DNA of 64,000 nucleotides from Bradyrhizobium sp. 4 (lineage in GTDB: Bacteria > Pseudomonadota > Alphaproteobacteria > Rhizobiales > Xanthobacteraceae). The position numbers and the translations under genes are program-made. How positions within the stretch are numbered: the stretch's first letter is position 1; the number at the start of each line of letters is the position of its first letter. Shown piece by piece: positions 8,591 to 17,212 of the stretch. The stretch spans positions 1,860,001 through 1,924,000 of the forward strand of contig NZ_CP064686.1 in NCBI RefSeq assembly GCF_023100905.1, written 5' to 3'. A model generated the notes under the pieces. It saw only the letters and a program-made list of their open reading frames with translations. It did no database searches and had not been told where the DNA came from.

Positions 8591-8986
8591 TCACAACTTC
8601 GTTGCTGCCCGCGACAACAGCTTCCAGTCGTCGCCCTGCTTCTGCCAGTTCATCAGGATGTAAAGGCTGTTTGTTACTTTCTGTCCGCCGGTCATCATCT
8701 CGGCCAGCCAGTGGAAGCGAACGATCGCGGCGGGGCCGACGATCTTGATGGTCGGATCCTTGTACGTAATCGACAGGAATTCCGTTTTGCCGTCGGTGGC
8801 GTTGGCGACGAAGGCCGCCTTGTCCTCAAGGAAGCCGCTGGAATGGCTGTAGCTCAGATCGTCCGAGCACAGCGCGCTGAGCGCCTTCGGATCGGCCGCG
8901 ATCTGGGCGAGGCGAAATGCCTCGACGTTCTTTGCCACCGCCTCGTGGTCTGTCGTGGCAGCATGATCGCGATTCAATGTCGTCAT
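8591..8986 (-). CDS. SnoaL-like (NTF2 fold) protein, cytoplasmic paralogue
   Basis: A 131-residue protein of the SnoaL/DUF4440 NTF2-like fold (a small alpha+beta barrel with a pocket used for ligand binding or isomerase/hydrolase activity). It closely matches its neighbour at 9350-9826: shared stretches include VEAFRLAQIAADPKAL, IVGPAAIVRFHW and the identical QKQGDDWKLLSRAATKL end. Unlike that neighbour it has no signal peptide: MTTLNRDHAATT leads straight into the domain. Start chosen at ATG 8986 because it aligns with the start of the paralogue. No enzymatic role can be assigned. Confidence 0.75.
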   Translation of the reverse strand: MTTLNRDHAATTDHEAVAKNVEAFRLAQIAADPKALSALCSDDLSYSHSSGFLEDKAAFVANATDGKTEFLSITYKDPTIKIVGPAAIVRFHWLAEMMTGGQKVTNSLYILMNWQKQGDDWKLLSRAATKL

Positions 8987-9349
8987 ATCCTTCGTCCTTG
9001 ATCTTGCGTCCACTGTTGCAGCCGCACTTGATTTTGTCGAGCATCAGGTCGCAATACGCTGCATTGCGCCAGGCGGAGCGATTTCTGACGCGCAAAGCGT
9101 GGTCGGAATTTTTTGCAGTCCCTGGTGCTCCTGCACTTTCCTTCCCTTGTTGGAGAAGGTGGCGTAGGCCGCCTCCAGCGGTCGTTCTTAAGAAGACGCC
9201 GAAGCGAGGCTTCGGCTCTGGCGCCGGATGAGGGGTTGTTTCGCCGAATTCAATTGTGAGAGATGCGCTCGCGGAAGCATACCCCTCACCCGTCTCGCCG
9301 CTCTGCGGCGAGCCACCCTCTCCCACAAGGGGAGAGGGATAAGCCGCAA
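8987..9349. other. Duplicated gap between SnoaL paralogues
   Basis: This 363-bp gap has no gene. Positions 8999-9068 resemble the leader of the second paralogue (9840-9911), so this is the upstream part of the tandem duplication. The rest holds copy 2 of repeat family B at 9139-9339. Confidence 0.7.
9139..9339. repeat. Dispersed repeat, family B (copy 2, longer)
   Basis: Same outer arms and centre as the element at 8430-8579, with a longer left half containing GAAGACGCCGAAGCGAGGCTTCGGC, an extra small hairpin. From about 9220 the bases run almost unchanged from the first copy into the following gene end, showing that this copy was carried along by the local duplication and did not insert separately. 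Confidence 0.8.
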
Positions 9350-9826
9350 TCACAACTTCGTTGCTGCCCGCGAGAGCAGCTTCCAGTCGTCGCCCTGCTT
9401 CTGCCAGTTCATCAGGATGTGAAGGTTGGTCGGCACTTTTTTCCCATCGGCCGCCATCTCCTGTTCCGCCACCCAGTGGAAACGCACGATCGCAGCGGGG
9501 CCGACGACCTTGATGGTCGGCTCCTTGTATTCGATCGACAGGAATTTGGATTTGCCGTCGGTAGCGTTGGCGACGAAGGTCGCCTTGTCCTCGACCTTGC
9601 CGCTGGAATGGCTGTAGCTCACCTCGTCGGCGCAGAGTGCGCCGAGCGCCTTGGGATCGGCCGCGATCTGGGCGAGACGGAACGCCTCGACCTTCTTCGC
9701 TACGGCTTCCTCGTCCGCCGAGGCCGCCAGCACCGGTGTCGTGAGCGCTGAAACTGCAAGCGTCGAGACGGCAAGAGCTGGGACGGCAAGAGTCGAGAGA
9801 GCCAGATCGCGTCGGTTGATCGTCAT
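9350..9826 (-). CDS. SnoaL-like (NTF2 fold) protein, exported paralogue
   Basis: A 158-residue SnoaL/DUF4440-type protein. Start at ATG 9826, with TGAAGGAGGAAAC-like ribosome site directly upstream; the frame stays open further 5' but that part lacks coding character. The N-terminus MTINRRDLALSTLAVPALAV ends in an Ala-rich segment, a signal peptide of Tat-like form (NRRDLAL) or a plain Sec signal, so the protein is probably periplasmic. The domain after residue 35 is near-identical to the paralogue at 8591-8986. The signal itself contains an internal LAV(P/S)AL repetition. Function unknown; NTF2-fold proteins of this kind often bind small ligands. Confidence 0.8.
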   Translation of the reverse strand: MTINRRDLALSTLAVPALAVSTLAVSALTTPVLAASADEEAVAKKVEAFRLAQIAADPKALGALCADEVSYSHSSGKVEDKATFVANATDGKSKFLSIEYKEPTIKVVGPAAIVRFHWVAEQEMAADGKKVPTNLHILMNWQKQGDDWKLLSRAATKL

Positions 9827-9980
9827 TGTTTCCTCCTTCTTGATCTTGCACGGAGTGTTGCAGCCGCGCGCGACTTTGTCGAGTGTCGCGTAGTGGTCAT
9901 GCACGTGCGTCATTGCGCGATTGGCGCTGTATTGATACGGCTTTCGTATTGATGCGTCATCTATTCGGGAAAGTACGGAC

Positions 9981-10655
9981 ATGATCGAGGCTATCGGCAG
10001 GGCGTTGCTGTTCGACATCGACGGTACGCTCGCCAACACCGATCCGCTGCACCTGAAGGCCTTCAACCAGGTGCTCGGCCCTCGCGGCCATGTCTTCGAT
10101 CACGCGCGCTTCTCCAGGGAGCTGCAAGGCTTCGCGAATGTAGCGATCGGCGAACGCTTTCTGCCCGATGAGGCGCCGGAACGGCGTGCCTTGATCCTCG
10201 ATGAGAAGGAGGAAGTCTTCCGCGAACTCGTCGCCGGGCAGATCGAACCGCTGCCGGGCCTGATGGCGCTGCTCGACAGGGCGGATGCGGCCGGTATTCC
10301 CATGGTTGCGGTGACCAACGCCCCGCGGCTGAATGCGGAGCTGCTGCTGTCCGGCCTCGGCATCACGGACCGCTTCAAGGCGCTCGTGATCGGCGCCGAG
10401 CTGCCCTACGGCAAGCCGCATCCGCTGCCTTATCAGGAAGGGTTGCGCTTTGCCGGCGCCAGCGCGATGGCCTCGATCGGGTTCGAGGACTCCCGCACCG
10501 GCGTGCAGTCGGCTGCGGCGGCCGGCATTCCGACCATCGGCATCCGGACCAGCCTCAGCCATGCTGATCTCGTCGCCGCCGGGGCTATCGCCTCCGCCAG
10601 CGCCTTCGACGATCCGGACCTGCTGACGCGTCTCGCCGCTGCGATGGCGTGGTGA
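9981..10655 (+). CDS. HAD-superfamily hydrolase (phosphatase/phosphoglucomutase-like)
   Basis: A 224-residue haloacid dehalogenase-like phosphatase. The first motif LLFDIDGTLANTD carries nucleophile Asp12 and acid/base Asp14. The Ser/Thr motif appears in VAVTNAPR, the Lys in GKPHPLPYQEGL and the acidic fourth motif in GFEDSRTGVQSA. The small cap between residues 20 and 85 matches the beta-phosphoglucomutase/phosphoglycolate phosphatase subclass. It lies 91 bp upstream of the glpR-type gene on the same strand, so a role in sugar- or glycerol-phosphate metabolism is plausible but only inferred from position. Confidence 0.88.
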   Translation: MIEAIGRALLFDIDGTLANTDPLHLKAFNQVLGPRGHVFDHARFSRELQGFANVAIGERFLPDEAPERRALILDEKEEVFRELVAGQIEPLPGLMALLDRADAAGIPMVAVTNAPRLNAELLLSGLGITDRFKALVIGAELPYGKPHPLPYQEGLRFAGASAMASIGFEDSRTGVQSAAAAGIPTIGIRTSLSHADLVAAGAIASASAFDDPDLLTRLAAAMAW

Positions 10656-10746
10656 AGACCTTCGTCCGTTAACCGTGATCGGCGCGCGCATTGACCGAAC
10701 GCGCGAACCGCCGCACCATGCAGCTTCCTGACTTGAGGCCATCGCC

Positions 10747-11589
10747 GTGACCGGACTGACCCATCGCCAAGCCGAAATCCTCAACATCGCGCGGGCCTCG
10801 GGCCGCGTCATGGTCGATGAGCTGGCGCGCCGGTTCGAGGTTTCGGCGCAGACCATCCGCAAGGATCTCAACGATCTCTGCGAGCGCCGCTCACTGACCC
10901 GTATCCATGGCGGCGCCATCATCGCCTCCGGCGTCGAAAACCTCGCCTATGAGGCGCGGCGCTTCGTCGCCGCGGACGAGAAGAAGGCGATTGGAGCTGC
11001 GGCCGCCTCCCTGATCCCGAACGGCTGCTCGCTCTTCATCAACATCGGCACCACGACCGAGGAGGTCGCGAGCGCGCTGACCTCCCACGAGGACCTCCTC
11101 GTCATCACCAACAATCTGAACGTCGCCATGCTGCTCTATCGTCATCCCCGCATCGAGGTGGTGGTCGCCGGCGGCACGGTACGACGCGCCGACGGTGCGG
11201 TGGTCGGCTCGACCGCGACGCAGCTGATCGGCCAGTTCAAGGTCGACTACGCCATCATCGGGGCGTCCGCGATCGACGAGGAGGGCGCGCTGCTCGACTT
11301 CGACTATCGCGAGGTGCAGGTGGCGCAGGCCATCATCGCCAACGCCCGCAGCGTCATGCTGGTCGCGGACTCGACCAAGCTCCGCCGCAGCGCGCCGGTG
11401 CGCATCGCACATATCAGCCAGATCCAGACCTTCGTCACCGACCAGGAATTGCCCGAGCGCCTCGCCACCATCTGCCACGGCAAGGGCATCGAGGTGATGG
11501 CGGCGATGCCGAAGGGGGCCGATGTCGATGAGGCCCAAGGCGAGATACAAGAAGCGCCCGAGGCCGGGCCGGTGGTGCGGCTGAGGTAG
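10747..11589 (+). CDS. glpR: DeoR/GlpR-family transcriptional repressor
   Basis: A 280-residue DeoR-type regulator starting at GTG. The N-terminal winged helix (about residues 4-57, LTHRQAEILNIARASGRVMV then SAQTIRKDLNDL) ends with TRIHGGA, typical of GlpR. The rest is the phosphosugar-sensing domain, with NIGTTTEEVA and NNLNVAMLL as ligand-site motifs. The target is most probably glpD and the ABC operon at 12527-20286, which lies downstream on the same strand but is separated by the inverted vapBC module. The inducer would be glycerol 3-phosphate. Assignment as GlpR rests on family and context. Confidence 0.85.
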   Translation: MTGLTHRQAEILNIARASGRVMVDELARRFEVSAQTIRKDLNDLCERRSLTRIHGGAIIASGVENLAYEARRFVAADEKKAIGAAAASLIPNGCSLFINIGTTTEEVASALTSHEDLLVITNNLNVAMLLYRHPRIEVVVAGGTVRRADGAVVGSTATQLIGQFKVDYAIIGASAIDEEGALLDFDYREVQVAQAIIANARSVMLVADSTKLRRSAPVRIAHISQIQTFVTDQELPERLATICHGKGIEVMAAMPKGADVDEAQGEIQEAPEAGPVVRLR

Positions 11590-11591
11590 GA

Positions 11592-12017
11592 CTATGGGTT
11601 GTCCCACGGGTTCAGCAGCGGGACGCCGAACACCGCGAAATCCGTCACATTGCGCGTGACGAGCATGAGGTTGTTCGCGAGAGCGGTCGCGGCAAAGAAG
11701 CCGTCCATGACAGACAATGCGACGCCGCTTCTGCGGCTCTGAGCCATCAGGTCACCCCAGCGTTCGGCCACCGCGTGGTCGATCGACAGGGTACGCCCGG
11801 CAAAACGCTCCGGCAGATCGTGGGCAAGCCAGGCGGCCAGTGCTGCGCGCCGACGGCCGTCCTCCAGCAATGCGATGCCGCGGCGAAGCTCGGCGATCGA
11901 TGCCACGCTGATGAACGCACGATCCTCGTCGATCGTATCAAGCCATGACAGGACTTTCGGCGAAGGGGCCGGCCTCTGGACCTCCGACAACACGTTGGTG
12001 TCGAGCAGTAGATTCAC
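11592..12017 (-). CDS. vapC: Type II toxin, PIN-domain ribonuclease (VapC/FitB-like)
   Basis: A 141-residue PIN-domain protein. The four acidic residues of the Mg-dependent RNase site are visible: Asp6 in LLLDTNVLSE, Glu43 in SIAELRRG, Asp105 in VMDGFFAATA and Asp126 in TRNVTDF. The arrangement is that of VapC/FitB toxins, which cleave tRNA or rRNA when freed from their antitoxin. It starts 4 bp inside the end of the antitoxin gene (ATGA overlap), the usual antitoxin-first order. The pair lies opposite to and between glpR and glpD. Confidence 0.9.
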   Translation of the reverse strand: MNLLLDTNVLSEVQRPAPSPKVLSWLDTIDEDRAFISVASIAELRRGIALLEDGRRRAALAAWLAHDLPERFAGRTLSIDHAVAERWGDLMAQSRRSGVALSVMDGFFAATALANNLMLVTRNVTDFAVFGVPLLNPWDNP

Positions 12018-12295
12018 GGCAGCTCGTCGTGCGGCGCGTCGTGCACGCGTTCAAGCTCGAGGTCGGCGCTGCGCAGCGGCGAAGCCAGCAGGAATTCGGC
12101 CAAGGTACCTTTACGTGCCGTCTTGCGCGCCCATTCCTCGGCAGAAACGATCACCGCATTGGGCTTGCCGTGTCGGGTGATGATTTGCGGGCCGGCTTGA
12201 GCACGGTCGATCACCTCGGATAGCCGGGCCTTGGCGTTGGCAAGCGTCCACGAGTCGGTCGCAGGTGACTCTGGTGCAGTGCTGTTATCTGTCAT
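12014..12295 (-). CDS. vapB: Type II antitoxin, Phd/YefM family
   Basis: A 93-residue Phd/YefM-type antitoxin. The DNA-binding/dimerisation part is SWTLANAKARLSEVIDRAQ followed by PQIITRHGKPNAVIVSAEEW, diagnostic of the family. The C-terminal part (LAEFLLASPLRSADLELER) is the toxin-neutralising tail. Start at ATG 12295 is preferred over an upstream in-frame start because the preceding residues do not fit the family. It represses its own promoter in known systems, and inverted repeats lie in the divergent region up to glpD. PIN toxins are commonly paired with this antitoxin class. Confidence 0.9.
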   Translation of the reverse strand: MTDNSTAPESPATDSWTLANAKARLSEVIDRAQAGPQIITRHGKPNAVIVSAEEWARKTARKGTLAEFLLASPLRSADLELERVHDAPHDELP

Positions 12296-12347
12296 GCCGA
12301 TAATGACCAATATGACTATCGTAACTAATAATGGCCTTCGACGACTA

Positions 12348-12384
12348 TTCAAGAGCAATAATGCTGTTCGAATGCTCTCTTGAA
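12348..12384. promoter_or_regulatory. Inverted repeat between vapBC and glpD
   Basis: TTCAAGAGCA at 12348-12357 pairs with TGCTCTCTTGAA at 12373-12384, identical apart from a 2-base insertion, around a 15-bp centre. It lies about 50 bp upstream of the antitoxin start and is AT-richer than its surroundings. Autoregulatory binding by the antitoxin complex is the simplest explanation; the site has no T run to suggest a terminator. Confidence 0.4.
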
Positions 12385-12424
12385 CTGACCATTTCCACGT
12401 CCATGTGCCCGCTTAGAAGTTCCG

Positions 12425-12493
12425 CTTTCATTTCCTTCCTCCTCTCTTTCATCTTGCTTTCGTTTTCCGGTATGATCTAATCAAAAGCGAAAG
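12425..12493. promoter_or_regulatory. Candidate GlpR operator cluster upstream of glpD
   Basis: CTTTCATTT (12425), CTTTCATCT (12446) and CTTTCGTTT (12457) are direct repeats spaced 21 and 11 bp, close to whole helical turns. An inverted copy AAAAGCGAAAG is at 12483-12493. TTTCG-type half-sites are common for DeoR-family repressors. The cluster ends 33 bp before the glpD start, where a repressor would be expected to act. Confidence 0.5.
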
Positions 12494-12526
12494 TAACCGC
12501 TCGATTGAACGGGCGGTCGCCGGGGG

Positions 12527-14077
12527 ATGCGTCTGTTGGAGCGTATTTTCGACCTCGCCATTATCGGAGGCGGTGTTAACGGCTGCGGCATCGCGCGCGA
12601 CGCGGTGGGCCGTGGCAACACGGTTTTCCTGTGCGAAATGAACGATCTGGCGAGCGGGACGTCGTCCTGGTCGACCAAGCTGGTGCATGGCGGCCTGCGC
12701 TATCTCGAATATTACGAGTTCCGGCTGGTCCGCGAGGCGCTGATCGAGCGCGAGATTCTCTGGGGCATCGCGCCCCATATCATTCGCCCCCTGCGTTTCG
12801 TTTTGCCGCACCATGCGGGCCTGCGGCCGGCCTGGCTGCTGCGCCTCGGCCTCTTCCTCTATGACCACATCGGCGGCCGTCATTTGTTGCCGGCGACGCG
12901 CTCGGTCGACCTTGGGCGTGACGAGGTCGGCCGCCCGCTGATCCCGAACCGCTACGGTCGCGCATTCGAATATTCCGACTGCTTCGTCGACGACGCCCGC
13001 CTCGTCGTGCTCAACGCGCGCGATGCCGCCGATAAGGGCGCCGAGATCCGTACCCGTACGCGCGCAACGGATATCAAACAGTCCGACGGCATCTGGACCG
13101 TCAGCATGATCGACACGCTGACCGGCGCGCGTTCGTCGATCCAGGCCCGTGCGCTGGTCAATGCCGGCGGTCCCTGGGTCGAGGATGTGCTCGGCCGCGG
13201 CGCCGGCGTCAACGCCAGAGCCAAGGTGCGCCTGGTGCAGGGCTCGCACATCGTGGTCAAGAAGCTCTACGACCACGACCGCGCCTACATGTTCCAGAAT
13301 GCCGACGGCCGCATCATCTTCGTCATTCCCTATCAGGACGATTTCACGCTGATCGGCACCACCGATCGCGACTATGACGGCGATCCGGCCAAGGTGAAGG
13401 CGACGGCCGAGGAGATCCAGTATCTCTGCACGGCGGCAAGCGAATATCTGGCCAAGCCCGTCACGCCCGATGACGTGGTCTGGACCTATTCCGGCGTGCG
13501 TCCGCTCTACGACGACGGCGCCAGCGAAGCCAAGGCCGCGACGCGCGACTATGTGTTCGAGCTCGACACGCCCGGCGGCGTGCCGCTGCTGTCGATCTAT
13601 GGCGGCAAGATCACGACCTACCGCCGTCTCGCGGAGGAGGCGCTGGAGCGGCTCGCGCCCTATCTTCGCAGTGCGAAAGCGCGCGAAGGCTGGACCGGCA
13701 AATGGCCGCTGCCCGGCGGCGACATGGGCGTGTCCGATGTCGACGGCCTGATCGCCGAGCTCCAGCGCGGCTATCCCTTCCTCAGCCACGAGCATGCGCG
13801 GCGCCTCGCGCGCGCCTACGGCACGAGGGCGACCAAGCTGCTTGGGGATGCGAAATCGGTGGCCGATCTCGGCCAGGCGTTCGGTGCGACGCTGACCGAG
13901 CGCGAGGTTCGCTATCTCATGGCCAACGAATGGGCCGTCACCGCCGAAGATATCGTCTGGCGCCGTTCCAAGCTCGGCCTGCGACTAAGTGCCGACGAGA
14001 TCGCGGCGCTCGACGACTGGATCAGGACCCACGCCGTGCAGCAAAGTCCCCTGCTGGAAGCGGGAGGACGCTCATGA
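12527..14077 (+). CDS. glpD: Glycerol-3-phosphate dehydrogenase (FAD, aerobic)
   Basis: A 516-residue flavoprotein that oxidises sn-glycerol 3-phosphate to dihydroxyacetone phosphate at the inner membrane, passing electrons to quinone. The FAD-binding GGGVNGCGIARDA at about residues 14-26, the GTSSWSTKLVHGGLRYLEYY region and IYGGKITTYRRLAEEAL are characteristic of GlpD. The C-terminal domain after residue 400 is present, so the protein is full length. It heads the glycerol operon, and its stop overlaps the first ABC ATPase gene by ATGA, so use and uptake of glycerol are translationally linked. Candidate GlpR sites lie upstream. Confidence 0.95.
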   Translation: MRLLERIFDLAIIGGGVNGCGIARDAVGRGNTVFLCEMNDLASGTSSWSTKLVHGGLRYLEYYEFRLVREALIEREILWGIAPHIIRPLRFVLPHHAGLRPAWLLRLGLFLYDHIGGRHLLPATRSVDLGRDEVGRPLIPNRYGRAFEYSDCFVDDARLVVLNARDAADKGAEIRTRTRATDIKQSDGIWTVSMIDTLTGARSSIQARALVNAGGPWVEDVLGRGAGVNARAKVRLVQGSHIVVKKLYDHDRAYMFQNADGRIIFVIPYQDDFTLIGTTDRDYDGDPAKVKATAEEIQYLCTAASEYLAKPVTPDDVVWTYSGVRPLYDDGASEAKAATRDYVFELDTPGGVPLLSIYGGKITTYRRLAEEALERLAPYLRSAKAREGWTGKWPLPGGDMGVSDVDGLIAELQRGYPFLSHEHARRLARAYGTRATKLLGDAKSVADLGQAFGATLTEREVRYLMANEWAVTAEDIVWRRSKLGLRLSADEIAALDDWIRTHAVQQSPLLEAGGRS

Positions 14078-15213
14078 CCGTGACACTCGATCACGTGACC
14101 CGGACTGTCGACGGGATCCCGCACATCCGCGACGTCTCGCTGACGCTCGAGAGCGGCACGCTCAACGTGCTGCTCGGGCCGACGCTGTCGGGCAAGACCT
14201 CGATCATGCGGCTGCTCGCAGGCCTGGACAAGCCGACATCGGGCAAGCTGCTGGTCAATGGCAAGGACGTCACCGGTGTCGACGTGCGCCAGCGCTCGGT
14301 CGCCATGGTCTATCAGCAGTTCATCAATTATCCTTCGCTCACGGTCTACGAGAACATCGCCTCGCCTTTGCGCGTGCAGGGCAAGCCGCGCGCCGAGATC
14401 GAGGCGCGCGTCGCGGAAGCCGCCCGGCTGCTCAGGCTCGAGCCGTTCCTGAAGCGCACGCCGCTCCAGCTTTCCGGCGGCCAGCAGCAGCGAACTGCGA
14501 TGGCGCGCGCGCTGGTGAAGGGCGCCGACCTCGTGCTGCTCGACGAGCCGCTCGCCAATCTCGACTACAAGCTGCGCGAGGAGCTACGCACCGAGCTGCC
14601 GCGCATCTTCGAGGCATCCGGCGCGATCTTCGTCTATGCCACCACCGAGCCGACCGAGGCGCTGCTGCTTGGCGGCAACACGGTGTGCATGTGGCAGGGA
14701 GAGGCGCTCCAGATCGGCGAGACGCCGAAGGTCTACCGCCGCCCGCAGACCTTGCGCGTCGCGCAGGTGTTCTCCGATCCGCCGCTCAACCTCGTCGGCA
14801 TCGAGAAGAAGAACGGTTCCGTGCAATATGCGGGCGGCATTGCCGCGCCGGCGTCCGGTCTCTATGCCTCGCTCGCGGACGGCGCCTATCGCGTCGGATT
14901 TCGCGCCCATCAGCTCGCACTTGCCAATGGCGAGACTGACCGCCACGCCTTCCATGCCACGGTAACGGTGACAGAGATCACCGGTTCGGAGAGTTTCGTG
15001 CATCTGACCCGCGACGGATCGAATTGGGTGGCGGTGCTGCACGGCGTGCACGAGTTCGAGCCCGGCCAGACCATTGATGCCGTGCTCGATCCCAACGACG
15101 TTTTCGTGTTCGACGCTGGCGACCGGCTGGTCGCGGCACCCGGTCCCATAGCGTTTTCAAGCGAAGTGCCGAGCGGTTCGCGTGAAGAAAACGCGTCAAA
15201 GAAAAAAGCCTGA
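14074..15213 (+). CDS. glpS: Glycerol ABC importer ATPase 1
   Basis: A 379-residue CUT1-type ATPase. Walker A is GPTLSGKT (residues 35-42), Q-loop VYQQF (79-83), signature LSGGQQQR (133-140) and Walker B LVLLDEP (153-159). The switch (H-loop) His is replaced: YATTEPTEA stands where the partner has YVTHDQTEA, placing Thr191 at the His position. A C-terminal TOBE-like regulatory domain follows. Start at ATG 14074 overlaps the glpD stop; longer frames upstream lie inside glpD. The gene order D-S-T-P-Q-U-V is that of the rhizobial glycerol operon described in Rhizobium leguminosarum. Confidence 0.9.
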   Translation: MTVTLDHVTRTVDGIPHIRDVSLTLESGTLNVLLGPTLSGKTSIMRLLAGLDKPTSGKLLVNGKDVTGVDVRQRSVAMVYQQFINYPSLTVYENIASPLRVQGKPRAEIEARVAEAARLLRLEPFLKRTPLQLSGGQQQRTAMARALVKGADLVLLDEPLANLDYKLREELRTELPRIFEASGAIFVYATTEPTEALLLGGNTVCMWQGEALQIGETPKVYRRPQTLRVAQVFSDPPLNLVGIEKKNGSVQYAGGIAAPASGLYASLADGAYRVGFRAHQLALANGETDRHAFHATVTVTEITGSESFVHLTRDGSNWVAVLHGVHEFEPGQTIDAVLDPNDVFVFDAGDRLVAAPGPIAFSSEVPSGSREENASKKKA

Positions 15214-15225
15214 GGGGGATGCGAC

Positions 15226-16311
15226 ATGGCCCGCATTGACCTCGTCGATCTCGCGCACTCCTACGGCGGCAATGATGCGCCGCAGGACAGTTTTGCGCTG
15301 AAGCCCGTCACCATGACTTGGCGGCAGGGCGGAGCCTATGCGCTTCTTGGGCCGTCCGGCTGCGGCAAGACCACGCTGCTCAACGTCATCTCCGGCATTA
15401 TCACGCCGTCGCGAGGCAAAATCCTGTTCGACGGCGAGGACATCACACCGCTGTCAACCCAGAAGCGCAACATCGCCCAGGTGTTCCAGTTTCCGGTGAT
15501 CTACGACACCATGACTGTGGGGCAGAATTTGGCGTTCCCTCTGAAGAACCGCGGCGTGCCGAAGGCCGAGATCGACAAGCGCGTCGCCGAGATCGGCCGC
15601 CTGCTCGACCTCGAGCCCTATCTGAACCGCAAGGCGACGCGGCTCACGGCCGATGCCAAGCAGAAGATCTCGCTCGGCCGCGGCCTCGTCCGCTCCGACG
15701 TCGCCGCCGTGCTGTTCGACGAGCCGCTCACCGTGATCGACCCCGAACTGAAATGGCAGCTCCGCTCCAAGCTGAAGGCGCTGCATCGCGAGCTCGACCT
15801 GACGATGATCTACGTCACCCACGACCAGACCGAGGCGCTGACCTTCGCCGACACCGTGGTGGTCATGCATGACGGCCGCGTGGTGCAGAGCGGCACGCCG
15901 GCCGAGCTGTTCGACAAGCCGGCGCACACCTTCGTCGGCTATTTCATCGGCTCGCCCGGCATGAACATTCTGCCGGCCGAGGTGAGGGGCCGTGAGGCCA
16001 GGATCGGCGGTCACGTGATCGCGCTCAACCGCAGCTACGACAAGCTGCCCGATGGCGCGAAGATCGAGATCGGCGTCCGTCCGGAATTCGTTGAGGCCGT
16101 CGCGCCTGCGCCCGGCCTGCTCAGTGCGAAGATCGAACGCGTCGACGACCTCGGCCGCATTCGCTTCGCGCGTGCGCGGCTCGGTGATGCAAAACTCGCG
16201 GCCCGCGCACCGGCCGGCTTCACCAGCCCGGACGGCACGGCCGGCCTGAAATTCGATCCGTCGCACGTCCACGTCTATGCCGACAGCCTTCTGGTGGAGG
16301 GAGCCGCCTGA
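15226..16311 (+). CDS. glpT: Glycerol ABC importer ATPase 2
   Basis: A 361-residue CUT1-type ATPase paired with the preceding one. Walker A GPSGCGKT (residues 42-49), Q-loop VFQFP (86-90), Walker B AVLFDEP (161-167) and the H-loop YVTHD with His199 are intact. The ABC signature is degenerate: LTADAKQ (140-146) replaces LSGGQ. A C-terminal TOBE-like domain is present. A strong GAGGGGGA ribosome site precedes ATG 15226. It ends in a one-base overlap with the permease gene. The name follows the rhizobial glp operon and should not be confused with the E. coli GlpT antiporter. Confidence 0.9.
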   Translation: MARIDLVDLAHSYGGNDAPQDSFALKPVTMTWRQGGAYALLGPSGCGKTTLLNVISGIITPSRGKILFDGEDITPLSTQKRNIAQVFQFPVIYDTMTVGQNLAFPLKNRGVPKAEIDKRVAEIGRLLDLEPYLNRKATRLTADAKQKISLGRGLVRSDVAAVLFDEPLTVIDPELKWQLRSKLKALHRELDLTMIYVTHDQTEALTFADTVVVMHDGRVVQSGTPAELFDKPAHTFVGYFIGSPGMNILPAEVRGREARIGGHVIALNRSYDKLPDGAKIEIGVRPEFVEAVAPAPGLLSAKIERVDDLGRIRFARARLGDAKLAARAPAGFTSPDGTAGLKFDPSHVHVYADSLLVEGAA

Positions 16312-17212
16312 TGGACAAGACCGTCAACCAAAAAGCCTGGTTCCTGGTGCTGCCGGTGTTCCTGGTCGTCGCCTTCTCGGCAGTGCTGCCGCTGATGACG
16401 GTGGTGAACTATTCGATGCAGGACACCTTCGGCAACAACCAGTTCTTCTGGAACGGTGTCGGCTGGTTCAAGGAGTTGCTCGATCCTTCGACCGACCTCG
16501 GCGGCCGCTTCCTGGCTTCGCTCGGCCGCAATCTGTTCTTCTCGCTGGTGATCCTCGCGATCGAGGTGCCGCTCGGCATCGTCGTCGCGCTGTCGATGCC
16601 GCGCCAGGGCTGGACGGTTGCAGCCTGCCTCGTCATCCTCGCGCTGCCGTTGCTGATCCCGTGGAACGTGGTCGGCACGATCTGGCAGATCTTCGGCCGG
16701 CCCGACATCGGCCTGCTCGGTTATGTCCTCAATGCCATCGGCATCGACTACAATTACGTCTCCAACGACATCGACGCCTGGGTCACCGTCATCGTGATGG
16801 ACGTCTGGCACTGGACCAGCCTGGTCGCGCTGCTCTGCTACGCCGGCCTGAAGTCGATTCCCGAAGCCTATTACCAGGCGGCGCAGATCGACGGCGCCTC
16901 GCGCTGGGCGGTGTTCAAGGCGATCCAGCTGCCGAAGATGAACCGCGTGCTGCTGATCGCGGTGCTGCTGCGCTTCATGGACAGTTTCATGATCTACACC
17001 GAGCCGTTCGTGGTGACGGGCGGCGGGCCCGGCAACTCGACGACCTTCGTGTCGATCGAGCTGGTCAAGATCGCGCTCGGCCAGTTCGACCTCGGCAAGG
17101 CCGCCGCGCTGTCGCTGGTCTACAATCTCATCATCCTGATCGTCTGCTGGATCTTCTACACCGTCATGACCAATGCCGGCGCCGACCGGAAATCGCATGA
17201 AGGAGCCGTGTG

